This document shows, piece after piece, positions 44,758-55,570 of a stretch of DNA of 64,000 nucleotides; the first letter of the stretch is position 1, and each line of letters opens with the position of its first letter. A program made the translations under genes and the position numbers. The stretch comes from Spodoptera frugiperda (taxonomy: Eukaryota; Arthropoda; Insecta; Lepidoptera; Noctuidae). The DNA lies in NCBI RefSeq assembly GCF_023101765.2, contig NC_064227.1:1798001-1862000 (forward strand), given 5' to 3'. The notes under the pieces are model-generated. The model ran no database searches. It was not told the origin of the DNA and saw only the letters and a program-made list of their open reading frames with translations.

Positions 44758-46750
44758 ATTCAAAAAACGCTGAACAGGTTTCAGGACACCACTCTCCTTT
44801 CCAGGGCACCATGTATTGGGCCGCAGCCTGGGTTGTCTTGCCTCGAGCACCGGTCAGCAACTGGAGCTCATATCGGTCACTTGGCAAGATTTTCGTAACT
44901 TTGTACGGGCCTCTCATTCCAGAGTCCAACTTCCCTGTACTCTGTGAATACTTAATCACAAACACCAAGTCATTTAATTTAAAAACCTTTGGAGATTCAC
45001 GGTGTCGATTTACGCGAGCATCTTGTTGATCTTGGTTCCTTCGAAGGAGCTCACCTGCACGGCTCCGGCATATCTCACGCCAAGCCTCGCGATTTGGGTT
45101 AGCGTTTTCCACTGCCAAGTCTCGGATTAACGAACGGATTACCGGTGTAGTCGCCTCAGTACCAATTAACAAGTTTAAAGCGGATGATTTTGTGGTTTTA
45201 TGTTTAGTGATATTCAGAACTAATTGAAGTTTCCACAACAGGTCAGACCAAAGGCTATTTTTGTTACTCGTCTCAATGCGAATCATGTTTAGAACGGTGC
45301 GTATATAACGCTCTACCTGGCCGTTTGCTTGATGCATCTCTGGTGTAATATAGTGAATGTTGCAGCCCATTCCGGTAATCAAAGTCACAAAACTAGATGC
45401 TTCAAACATACGACCACGGTCGCAGACTATTAATTTTGGAACACCGAACAATGATATTGCGTTATTAAAAACGCGCGTTAACTCATCTGCTTCTTGGCGG
45501 TACATGGAGTAAAGGAGACAATATTTTGTGAAGGGGTCAATCATAATCAGGACAAACTTGTACCCATTAGATTCGGGCAAAGGGCCCAAAGCGTCGACGT
45601 GGATAGTACTAAATGGAATATCGGATTTTTCCCATGATGTTATAGGTTGTCGTGGGGCTCGAGGTACGCGTTTTTTTGATATACAAGTAAGACAGTGAGA
45701 AACGTATTTTGATACAAAGCTTTTAAGTCCAGGAAACCAGAAATGTCTAAGGATAAGGTCTAGTGTCTTTTCTACCCCGATATGTTCATGCTCATCATGA
45801 TATATTCGTAATAAGCTTAACCTGTGACCCTTGGGGATATAACACAATAGGCGAGATTCCTCGCCGGTAGGTGAAAAACGATAGTACAACACATCATGTT
45901 GATAGACGTAACGCCGCGGGTCCAGATTACCCTCGTTCAACTTTTGGATGAGCCCTTGGGTCTCATTATCCGCGTGTTGCGCAATCTGAGCCCAGTTGCG
46001 AGGCCTTTCAACCTGATTTACTTGCGCCGCTAATGGATTCCTGCTCAAATAGTCGGCATGTGACATTAGTGTGCCTTTTCGATACTCGATGGTGAAATCA
46101 AAATCTTGCAGATAAATCCACCAGCGCGCTACTCGAGGTAACAAGTCCTTTTTGCGCTCGGTTGACTTCAGGGCATTGCAGTCAGTTATAATTTTAAATT
46201 TCAACCCAATTAAATAATGTCTAAAGTGCTGCAGTGCCCTGACGACCGCCAGCGTCTCCAACTCGTAGGAGTGATACCGACTCTCAGCGCCCTGTGTTAC
46301 TTTACTGAAATAGGCAACCACTCGTTTTGTACCATCGGTATGAACCTGCATTAGGACGGCTCCATATCCTGCACTGCTAGCATCAGTGTGGAGCTCAGTA
46401 AGCAGGCTAGGGTCGAAAATAGCAAGTATAGGTTCACTCGTTAGTTGTTTAATTAGATCTTGGCGAACAGTCTCCTGTTCAGGACCCCATTCAAACCTTA
46501 CATCCTTTTTTGTCAAACGTGAAATACTTGCTGTTTTCGTCGCATAACCTTTGATGTAACGTCGAAAGTATCCAGCCAACCCCAAGAACTGCCGGACTTG
46601 TTTTACATTACCCGGGGCCGGGGAATTGACTAGAGCTACAATTTTATGCTGGCTCGGCCTAACCTGACCATGAGATATAATGCGTCCGAGGTATTCTACT
46701 TCGCTGGTTAAAAATGAACACTTCCGGAGGTTGACTGAGAAGCCGGCTTC
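44758..46750 (-). pseudogene. Retrotransposon pol, part 2: RT thumb, RNase H, integrase
   Basis: Downstream of the shift, the frame encodes the RT thumb (FLGLAGYFRRYI), RNase H (LHTDASSAGYGAVL, YELETLAVVRAL), an HHCC zinc finger (HDEHEHIG to CLTC) and an integrase core with D (IHVDALGP), D (VCDRGRMFE) and E (QANGQVERYIRT) all present, then a chromo-like or SH3-like end (GPYKVTKILPSDRYEL). The frame then meets a stop at the start of the intron-like stretch 44168-44757. The catalytic residues are intact; the lesion is upstream. Confidence 0.9.
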
Positions 46751-48060
46751 GGTGAGCGTATAAGCACTTTGTGTAATAGCTTTATGCCATCAGCAATGGT
46801 TTCACTCACGAGAAGGACGTCATCGACGTAAACCAAAACGTTTCCAGTCTCAATCAACCTTCGAAGAGTACCGTTTATTATCCTCTGATAGACAGTGGGG
46901 GAATTGCATAAACCGAACGGCATCTTTAAATATTCAAAATGGCCTTCAGGGGTCACGAAACCAGTTTTGTGGATAGAGTCCTCATGAATAGGGATCTGGT
47001 GGAACCCTGAAGCCATATCCAAACACGAAAAGTATTTAGAGGATCCTAGGCGATCGATGTGGTCATCTATGAGAGGGAGGGGATATCTGTCTTTAACCGT
47101 GATCCGATTAAGGGCTCGAAAATCTACACATAGCCTATCAGAACCGTCCCTCTTTTTGACCAATAGTACAGGACTAGCATACTCTGATTCTGATTCTCTA
47201 ATTATGTTTTTATCTAATAAATCTTTAATAATCTCTCTAACTTTTAGTTTTTCTTTATAGGAAAGACGATAAGGGTGATAAACTATGGGCGTTTCGCTTG
47301 TCAAACTGATATGCATTTGTCCTGTTTTCACGGTAGTAGTAGCGGTGCCAGATATTAAAAACTCAGAGAACTCATCAATAACGACCATTAATGCAGTAAA
47401 ATCAGCTCCCTGTAGAGGAGTGTTCACTATACTTTGCATATCAATTCGAGTCGCGTTTACTTTAAGAACTTCGTTTGAGGATCGGCTTAAGTATTGTCTA
47501 TCTTTTGTTCTAATGTAAACTATGCCGTCTCTGTTAAGAACATCTGTACCGATAATAATTGGAGTGTTCATACATGATGCGGGTACGACTACCAGGTCTA
47601 CTTCGAGGGAAACGTGTTCAAACTCGACGGTGACTGTAACGTATTCTCGAGAAACTATTTCGCTATCGCTCACCCCCTTAATAACGCAAAGCGTTGATTT
47701 TCGCGGACCAGAAAATAATTTGGCAACATCCGAAGAGACTAATGAAATGTTAATCGCGCCGCTATCTATCAAAACATCTACCGGTATGCCTTGGACAACA
47801 GCAGGAGACACGTCACTATTGCTGCAACTACGCGCGAGTTCCCTACATAGGTTAACTTTCCTTTGATTACCGTTTTGTGCCTCTGAGCGCTGTTTAGCAA
47901 AACAGTCTGCTTCCTTATGCCCGATCTTCTTACAGAACGAGCACGTTAATTTTGAGAAACTTCCTGAAGGTTTTGCAACGTTTTCAGATGGTTTTTGATT
48001 TTTAAAACATTTGTAGCTCATGTGTCCAGTCTGACCACATGAAAAGCATTTATTATTCGT
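46708..48060 (-). pseudogene. Retrotransposon pol, part 1: zinc knuckles, protease, reverse transcriptase
   Basis: It begins with a CCHC knuckle just upstream of the first Met (KCFSCGQTGHMSYKC, about 48010-48060) and a second one (CSFCKKIGHKEADC). Then comes an aspartic protease with DSG (VDVLIDSGAI), a linker, and the reverse transcriptase with CVDFRALN, PLPLIDD, LDMASGFHQI, MPFGLCNSP and the catalytic YVDD. The frame leaves RT near 46753-46758 by a one-base shift and terminates at 46708. The RT thumb region continues in the next frame. Confidence 0.88.
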
Positions 48061-48077
48061 GGGAACGTGACGTCTTT

Positions 48078-48959
48078 TTATTGCATTAGAGGGGGCACAC
48101 GCGTCTCATTTTTAGCACGGCCAGGCTTGACATAGATTGCTAAAAACGATACCAGATTTTCGATTGTCAGTTCAGCATTCGCGGCAGCTGCACGAACGTG
48201 TGGGTCCATAATACCACGCACTACAATCTGCACTACGAGTTCGTTACTCAGACCCTTAACAATACGTAGCCGTAACAGTGAGCGTCGGGCATATTCGGCG
48301 TAAGTTGGGTATTTATCTGAAGTAGAATTCATGACTTCGAACAAAATGTTGGCATAGTCAAGTTTACGGGGACATAACGGTTTAAATTCTAATTGAAAGT
48401 TAGACCAGGATCGGTCATTAGTATTCCACTCACTAAGCCAAGTTTTCGCATCACCTTTAAGGCAGTTAGAAACTCGCGAAAGGCACTCATAGTCGCTCCA
48501 ATGGTTTGATATCCTAGCGCGTTCCACCTCTTCACACCACACCTCAATGTCATGGATGGCGGGATCAAAATTCGATACGTAATAACCATGTGTTTTTGTT
48601 GTTTTTAACGTATTTAGTATCTCTGTTAATGTTTGTGTTGTTGAGGGTGCGGCGACATTTTGAGGTGTGCTGTGACCAGCGGGTCGCGGTGGAGTTTGAG
48701 GTACGCTTGCCGAACTCTCCTCGATTGCATTCAAACGCGAGATGATAGTCTGTAACGCTTGTTTTACAGAGCTTTCCCGGCTATGAGATCTGCGATTGGA
48801 TCGCTCACGCGACCTGTAATGAGCTCGTGAACGTGAAACGCGTTGAGAACGGGACCGGGACCGGCCGCGAGACCGGGAATGAGACTGTTTACGAGATTTT
48901 TTACGATTTTGAGTGTAAGATGAGTCGGATGACACACTACGCGATCTTGATCGAGGCAT
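48078..48959 (-). CDS. Retrotransposon gag (capsid part)
   Basis: An open frame of 293 codons. The first ~65 residues are extremely Arg/Ser-rich (RSRSRGRSRSRSQ type), followed by a helical capsid-like region (GYYVSNFDPAIHDIEVWCEE, LKGDAKTWLSEW) of the retrotransposon gag family. The frame stops before the nucleocapsid: the CCHC knuckle lies in the next frame downstream. RS-rich N-termini may bind RNA or nuclear speckle factors; that is inference. Confidence 0.85.
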   Translation of the reverse strand: MPRSRSRSVSSDSSYTQNRKKSRKQSHSRSRGRSRSRSQRVSRSRAHYRSRERSNRRSHSRESSVKQALQTIISRLNAIEESSASVPQTPPRPAGHSTPQNVAAPSTTQTLTEILNTLKTTKTHGYYVSNFDPAIHDIEVWCEEVERARISNHWSDYECLSRVSNCLKGDAKTWLSEWNTNDRSWSNFQLEFKPLCPRKLDYANILFEVMNSTSDKYPTYAEYARRSLLRLRIVKGLSNELVVQIVVRGIMDPHVRAAAANAELTIENLVSFLAIYVKPGRAKNETRVPPLMQ

Positions 48960-49022
48960 TACTCAAATCAGTAATAGTAGCTGATTGTTTCCAAATGTAA
49001 TTTTAATGTTTGTGGACACAGG

Positions 49023-49038
49023 CGAATCCCACTTCTGA
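49023..49038 (-). other. Primer-binding site, tRNA-Leu type
   Basis: On the element strand, TCAGAAGTGGGATTCG directly follows the 5' LTR. It is complementary to the 3' region of insect tRNA-Leu genes as I recall them (…CCCACTTCTGACA). The match starts a few bases inside the tRNA end rather than at the CCA. Confidence 0.65.
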
Positions 49039-49356
49039 TTTTAGGAACCTGAAGTGGTTATTAAATAAAAAAAACAATCGTTACACCAATCTACCTTCTA
49101 TTTTATTCATACGCTTATTAATTACAAAATAATCACACACTATCTTATAGGAAACAATCAACTACAATAAAATACAATAATCAAAAGAAATAACCACAAA
49201 ATAACCACTTAGCTGTTATCTCTGACGAAATCCAACGATCTGTCCGCGCGAGCGTCTACCGGCAAAAAGGGGCGCTGTACGAATGACAACTAGTTTTATA
49301 GACGTTGATGTGACGTCACAGATAACGGCTGTACAAAAACATTATTACTCTAATAC
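49039..49356 (-). repeat. 5' LTR of the retrotransposon
   Basis: This is the upstream LTR on the element strand. Its inner edge is at 49039, directly beside the primer site. The outer flank is TATATAT-rich sequence. The exact outer boundary is uncertain by one or two bases because no TG/CA ends or clear target duplication are seen. Confidence 0.88.
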
Positions 49357-49369
49357 TATATATATCCTA

Positions 49370-49545
49370 TACCTTTATTCGATAAACTATGTGATAAGCA
49401 ATTTGGAAATCATCTTTCTAACATCAATAGCCAACTATAATGAGTATTATATCGTTTACCTTTATTCGATAAACTATGTGATAAGCAATTTGGAAATCAT
49501 CTCGCTAACATCAGGAATCTACTATAATGATAACACCAATTACAC
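49370..49545 (+). repeat. Two ~89-bp tandem units beside the 5' LTR
   Basis: CTTTATTCGATAAACTATGT and GATAAGCAATTTGGAAATCA occur at about 49371 and again at about 49460, followed each time by TCTAACATCA/GCTAACATCA. They lie just outside the LTR and are absent at the other side. Confidence 0.75.
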
Positions 49546-49996
49546 GAATACCATTCAATAACAATTCGCGATGATCAAAGTGACTTGGGAATCATGATGA
49601 ACCCCACACACATGTCTTCAGAAGTCCCGGAATGATTTAGTAAACAATAAGATATAAACATGTCTATCTAAGAGAAGTAATCAATGCATTGTTTATCTAC
49701 TCTAACACATAAAGCTGAAGAGTTTGTTTGTTTGTTTAAACGCGATAATTTGCGAAATTACTGGGCCAAATTGAATAATTATTTTTGTGTTGGGTGAAAT
49801 CGCGTGGAAGTTGTTAGTTAGTGTAATAATCACTAAGATTAGGATAGTGTCGGCTGATTTTTTTATGGGGTTTGTGGTGGGAAACTAGTTGTCAGATCAC
49901 TTCATCAGTGGCGTAGCGTGAGTGTCGGCCGCCCGGGGCGGAAGACAATTTTGCCGCCCCCTTATTTAGGTATTTTAATTTAATGTATACTATACA

Positions 49997-50950
49997 TTCA
50001 TCATCATCAGCCGAGAGACGTCCACTATTGAACAAAGGCCCTTAGTCCTCCACGTAGAACGACAAGCCGCCACCTGCATCCACTGGCTCCCCACCACTCT
50101 GACGATGTCGTCGGTCCACCTAGTGGGAGGTCTGCCCACGCTGCGTCTTTCGGTCCGCGGTCGCCACTCAGTCACTTTCCTGGCCCAGCGGCCATCAGTC
50201 CTCTGAACGACATGGCCTGCCCATTGCCACTTCAGCCTGCATATTTTGAGAGCTATGTCTGAAACTCTTGTTCTTTGGCGAATTTCCATATTTCGGATTT
50301 TGTCGCGCAAAGATACTCCGAGCATAGCTCTCTCCATCGCGCGCTGGGCGACTCTGAGCCTTTCTAAAAGGCCAGCAGTTAGGGACCATGTCTCGATACC
50401 GTACGTCATCACTGGCAACACACACTGGTTGTACATCCTGGTCTTCAGACACTGCGGGATTTTTGATGAGAAAATTTCATGTAACTTCCCAAACGCTGCC
50501 CATCCGAGTTGGATTCTTCGGGCGACCTCTTTCTCGAAGTTGGACCTACCTAGCTGGATGATCTGACCCAGGTATGTGTAGTGGTCTACAACTTCGAGTA
50601 TATCGTTCCCAACGATAACCGGTATAGGTGCAACATGGACATTTGACATGATTTTTGTCTTGTCTATGTTCCTTTTAAGGCCCACCTGTTGGGAAACGGT
50701 ATTGAGGTCGCTGAGCATGGTGTTCAGGTCTTCCAGCGACTCTGCCATTACGACTATCTCATCGGCGAAACGGAGATGAGTGATGTATTCGCCATTAATG
50801 TTGATGCCGCGTCCGCTCCAGTCCAAGAGCTTAAAAACGTCCTCCAGTGCGTTCGTGAACAGTTTCGGAGATATCACGTCTCCGTGTCTCACGCCCTTCC
50901 GCAACTGGATTGGCCCCGTAGTCTCTTCCTGGAGTCGGATACGGATTCAT
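49997..50950 (-). pseudogene. RTE-type LINE, 3' half of reverse transcriptase to 3' end
   Basis: 304 codons are open from 50904 and the same frame extends back to about 50950. Motifs: LRKGVRHGDVISPKLF, the catalytic box as FADEIVV (usual F/YADD, so the second Asp is Glu here), a YLGQIIQ word, and the RTE-type end KWQWAGHVVQR, EWRPRTERRSVGRPPTRW. The 3' end carries the CATCATCATCAG terminus typical of these elements. The 5' portion (endonuclease and RT fingers) is absent. It is homologous to 24085-24400. Confidence 0.82.
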
Positions 50951-52260
50951 AATAGAGACCTTTTCGGCAAGAACAGTCATAAATCAGAGCACTCCCCGTG
51001 GTATAGGTGATAGAAAATGCACAACGAAGCTACATATCTACGCATTGCCAAAGTGTTAAGTCGGTTTTAAATTTCCTGACACTCAACAATCCGATTCGCA
51101 CGCCGCTGAACGCGGTCCAGAGGATGAAGATGGCACTGGGGTGCCCCCGCCCACAGATGAGTAGTATTCCATATGGGGCCGAACCTGCGCCTTATATAGA
51201 AGCAGGCGATGGGCTGGAGTGAAATACTGCCTTGATCTATGAGCACACCAAGCTTTTTCGAGGCTAATTTAACCTTATCCGCTAGATGGCCACGGAACTG
51301 GACGTCGCTCTAAATGTTGATGCTAAGTATCCCAAATATCCAGCTCGAAAAGCAGGTGTAGAAACAGGGTGGTTTTTAGTCAGTAGGTAAGAGTCTGGCA
51401 CTCCCTCTCGCCTCGCCAAAGGCGGGAAAAGTCATAGGACGATTTCCAATACCGGCTGAGGCAGTCAGGGGGGTACTTTGAAACTGACGTGAGACGACCA
51501 ACGGCAGTTTAACGGCAGTCTTAACGGTAAACACGCAGACCTGTTTCTTAGTAGGGTTAAACTGGAACAAATTAAGTTCACCCCAATCTGAGATTCTCCG
51601 CAAAGAAGTCTCGATTTCAGACACAAGTCTGTTTCGGTTCTCGTTGACTTTTTCTCAAGAAATGTTAGCGCGGCCGGTATAATAGGCATCACCTGTACTG
51701 TCATCCGCATAACAATGAATGCCGCAAAATTGCAACATATCATTGATATGGATGAGGAACAGGGTAGGTAATAGCATGCAGCCTTGAGGGACACCTGCGT
51801 TTACAGACAGAGAGTCGGAGCAGTCCCCGTCGACAACGACCTAAATGCTTCTGTTTGCAAGGAAGCAGTAGACCCATTCGCACAATTTCTCGGTAAGCCC
51901 ATAGGAAGAAAGCTTCGAAAGAAACGCTTTATGCCAAACCCGGGCGAAGGCTTTCGCCACGTCCAAGCTAACTACCAACGCTTCCCCCTTAGATTCGATC
52001 GCCTGTGCCCAACGGTGTGTCAGGTAAACCAGAAGATCCCCAGCCGACCGACCTTTACGAAAACCGTGTTGTTGGTCACTGAGTAGCTGGTGATCCTCTA
52101 GGTACCGCAAGAGCTGGCAGTTGATAATGAACTCAATTAATTATTTTCGAGAAGAGGGAAGTTATGGCTATCGGATTTGTTCAATCGCCTTTTTTAGGAA
52201 CCAAGGCTCGATTCTGTCTAGAAGTTCTCGGGGCAGGACCACTCGTTTAAGGTTCCATCC
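50951..52260 (-). pseudogene. jockey-like LINE reverse transcriptase fragment
   Basis: On the minus strand, in broken frames: LLSDQQHGFRKGRSAGDLL, VSLDVAKAFARVWHKA, then GVPQGCMLLPTLFLIHIND and CYADDST, then ETSLRRISDWGELNLFQFNP. After an inserted R1-type tail repeat (51345-51448) comes the C-terminal region (FRGHLADKVKLASKKLG, WAGAPQCHLHPLDRVQRRA). The YADD box is intact, but the frames are shifted and interrupted. 5'-truncated. It joins the RTE fragment directly near 50950. Confidence 0.82.
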
Positions 52261-52949
52261 CCACTATCACTACTTTCTCCGATCTCTAGTTGCGAAAAAA
52301 ATATAAAATGGTTGAAATATTTAAAAAAATATATATATTTATTGTTTAATTTTGCCGCCCCCTAAAAAGTGCCGCCCGGGGCGGGCCGCCCCTGCCGCCC
52401 CCACTACGCTACGCCACTGCACTTCATGGCAAGCAGTCTACGCTGCCACAGGATACACGCAATACCAGAGGAGCTATACGCGTGTTCCCCGTGCTTATGG
52501 GGGATGGGGATTTGTGTATTGAAAACGGAAAGGGGGAAAAGATTGAGGATATTAAAAAAAAAATTCATCCAATTCGAACCAGCAGTTTTATAGATAAGCG
52601 CGTTCAAACAAACAAAGTCTTCAGCATTATATATTCGTAAAATAGATTTTTAAATAACCTCATTTACCTACTTGAAAATAATATTCACTATTGCAAATTA
52701 CCGAATATCAATCAGTCTAGTTTGCAACATTCTACATATCATCACGCCGGTATAATATCTGTCACCTACGTTATAACTGACTTGTTACTGTCGCTGAAAT
52801 CTGAATTACGTACAATATTCACTTGTCAAGATCTATTTGAGTTTTTTTTTTGAAGAAATTTTATTTTCTAGTGTTGATATTTGTCTCGTTAATTTGTTAT
52901 TTTTGAAATATAAGTAATAGTAGCTTCTGCTAGCGGCTTTATAATATAC

Positions 52950-53395
52950 TAGCTTTTGCCCGCGACTTCGTTCGCGTGGTTGTGTTAGTGGTTGGTGGTC
53001 AAAATTAAAACGCCTTCTACCCTTTTTATTTGCTATATAAAAAGTAGCCTATGTTCTTTCGTTCCCAATTAAGTGTCTAAATACAAAGTTTCGCTGTTAC
53101 GTCTTTAAAACTGACGAATTTCCATATGACCATTCATCCCCTATTTTTACCCACTCTCCCCTTTGTTACAGCTTTAAAAATGACGAATTTCCATAAGACC
53201 ATTCATCCCTTATTTTTACCCATTCTCCCCTATTTTTTTGCAATAAAAAGTAGTCTATGTTGTTCTTCAGGGTCTATTCTATCTCTGTACCAAATTTCAT
53301 CAAAATGTTCGGTTTACTGGTTTAGGCGTAACGGCGTAAGCGTAACAGACAGACAGACAGAGTTACTTTCGCATTTATAAGCGAAATATGAGCGA
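52950..53395 (+). repeat. Dispersed repeat with internal duplication
   Basis: The head is CTAGCTTTTGCCCGCGACTT and the end is ACAGACAGACAGACAGAGTT. Two ~64-bp units (53103-53160 and 53172-53226) share TGACGAATTTCCATA and GACCATTCATCCC words. Confidence 0.7.
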
Positions 53396-53429
53396 TATAT
53401 TTCGAAATATGAGCCGCGCGGGTGCTATA

Positions 53430-54036
53430 CTCATAGATCTAAACACCCCTCTCCCGCACGCGCACCCCTGGCCTTGGCGACCGCAACGGGCCGTGCAGCA
53501 GAAATCGTAATATTTTAATTTCACCACAACTTCAAAACCAAACGTCCAATTTTAATCATTCAAAGACCAAATATTATCAACATAAACTGTACTTATTGAT
53601 GAAATAATTTATCTTGATAAGGATTAATAGCATGAGTAAAATAAACGCGTCCAAAAAAATCAAGATTTTTAAATAAAAATGTGGTTGTTGTGCCTCACTC
53701 GACATAGATAGGTATAGTGTGTCGCGGACTTTTTTGTAGATATTTATAATATCTACAATTAATTATAACATTTTATGGTTCTATCTTTTGTAGTTTAGGC
53801 AGCGTACGCAAAATAAGTAACTTCTTTGGTTGATTTTTTTCATTTTGTGTCCGAAAAATCAAAATATCTTACGGAACCCTATTTTTTTCCAAAATAAAAT
53901 ATAGCCTATGTTACTCGTGGATAATGTAGCTTTCGAATGGTGAAAGAATTTTTAAAATCGGTCCAGTAGTTTTTGAGCCTATTCATTACAACCAAACAAA
54001 CAAACAAAGTTTTCCTCTTTATAATATTAGTGTAGA
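53430..54036 (+). repeat. Second long copy of the 9498-10126 repeat
   Basis: It is almost colinear with 9498-10126: CATAGATCTAAACACCC, GCACCCCTGGCCTTGGCGAC, GATAGGTATAGTGTG(T/C)CGC, CCTATGTTACTCGTGGATAA, CTCTTTATAATATTAGTGTA. It differs by small indels such as the loss of GTCCACTT and fewer AAAC units. Confidence 0.85.
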
Positions 54037-54540
54037 TTTGCATCTCTGCAGATCTCTTTGGGTTTTAAAAGCCGTGTCTAGAATTCAATATTGAATACAG
54101 AAAAATATTTATTTACCTCTAAACGCTTTATTAAATCAACAAATTTAGTTATACCAAACTGTAAACCAACTACCCAATTGCTAGCACTGCACCAAATTAT
54201 CAGCACTCTGAATAAATCGACCGATTCTAAGGTTTTCACTTACTAATTTGGGTTTCCACACTTATAAATAAATAAATGTATGTTTTTGGAATCCTGCTAT
54301 TGGGAAAATCATACTTTGAGTCCTCAAATTGATGGAAATTATGTAAAGAAACATTTGTGTCTTGCAGTTTCTTCTGTTTTTGCCTGTTTCTTGTGATCGC
54401 CGTTAAGGTTACGTGTTTACATTTTATGATATATCGTATCTTTTACAAATTTAATATTGAAACTACTGATTTCTCTGATATTTGGGATAATATTTGATGA
54501 TAATCTGAAGAATAGAATTTGAGGTTCTGGTGATTAATTG

Positions 54541-54584
54541 GTAAAATACGTAGTGCTGATATTTATCAGCACTACGTATTTTAC
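54541..54584. repeat. Perfect 20-bp hairpin
   Basis: GTAAAATACGTAGTGCTGAT, four bases, and the exact reverse complement. It contains the element-B iteron half-word GTGCTGAT, so it may be a paired transposase-site remnant. It is inside element B. Confidence 0.85.
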
Positions 54585-55438
54585 GGATCGAATATTTTGT
54601 AAATTCTAAATTATCAGCACTGGTGATGATAAATGGAAAAAAGTACATAAATACTAATTTCATATTTTTAATGTAAATTATGTTTATTTTATGCAAAGAA
54701 TTGATTTTGCTTTGTAAAAGTAGTTTATACCATCAAAATCCAAATGTTAGCATGGTGCTGATAATTGGATCAGAAGCATGCTGATAAATTGGTTTCCCTA
54801 GAATATCATCATCTCTTCTTATTTCTTTCTATTTATTTTTTCTCTTCTTATTTTTTGTTTTATTACCAGTGTTATTAGCAGAGATTTTGTAGATGGTATG
54901 CAAGCTACGACAACTTTAGAGATTATTTTAGTAGTGCGCAATTGGTATGTCTTGATAGTCAACAATATTTACTAACACCAGTCAGATTACAGGACATTTT
55001 GATTACTGAAAAAACATCTGAACGAAAAGGTGTTAAAAAAAGAGATTGACTTGGCCATCGTACGTAATCGTGCAATAGACCATCGTAATTCGTTGTCATG
55101 AAATAGATTAAAAATAAACAATTTAATACAAGAAATGTCAACAAAAGTACCTAAGTAAAGTATACTTGTGTTTTCATGCGATGGCTAAGTCAATCTATTT
55201 TATTTAAAACGTAAAATTAATGTAATATTGATATGATAACAATTTACATTATAACTTAAGACAGAAGGTCTCTTAAGTAGGGACTAAATAAAATAACCGA
55301 CTTGGTATTACATGGATCTCATATTTTTTACGGTACATAAACTGATGAGGTGCGAGACTTGGATTTGTTTACAGAATGTTTTTGATGGTATCTCACTTCT
55401 TTTTGTAGATTCAATTATTCCATTAAACAATAAAAAGT

Positions 55439-55570
55439 AACTGCATCAATAACTTTGTAATCTCATACATTTATATGGGTTTACAAAGTTATTGATGTGA
55501 TGAAATTGTAACTGTATCAATAACTTTCTAATCCCATACATTTAGGATTACAAAGTTATTGATGCAGTTG
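55439..55570. repeat. Two adjacent related hairpins
   Basis: CATCAATAACTTTGTAA is followed by its complement at 55481-55497. Then a second, similar hairpin spans 55509-55570. The outermost arms (55439-55461 and 55547-55569) are also an exact 23-bp inverted pair, so alternative folds exist. Confidence 0.8.

Larger units (their letters stand above)
43719..49356 (-). mobile_element. Ty3/Gypsy-type LTR retrotransposon, nearly complete but broken
   Basis: Two direct LTRs (43719-44042 and 49039-49356) enclose gag, then pol in the order protease, reverse transcriptase, RNase H, integrase, which is the Ty3/Gypsy order, all on the minus strand. The primer-binding site follows the 5' LTR directly and a purine run (AGGAGAGG) precedes the 3' LTR. 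The LTRs differ at about nine bases plus an A-run length difference, so insertion is old enough for a few percent divergence. No env-like ORF exists. The gag/pol joint and the RT are out of frame, so this copy cannot make its proteins normally. The target duplication is not clear. Confidence 0.92.
49906..52419. mobile_element. hAT-like element with nested LINE fragments
   Basis: The ends CAGTGGCGTAGCGTGAG and (reverse complement of the right end) CAGTGGCGTAGCGTAGTGG form terminal repeats, followed on both sides by a CCGCCCCGGGCGG word. CACTTCAT flanks both ends (49898-49905, 52420-52427), an 8-bp duplication. No hAT transposase remains; the 2.5-kb interior is nearly all LINE sequence (49997-50950 and 50951-52260). 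Confidence 0.88.

Noticed and set aside
48078..48105. Programmed -1 frameshift between gag and pol
   Set aside because: No clear slippery heptamer, and the shift precedes the nucleocapsid knuckle; a simple indel in a C-run is the easier explanation.
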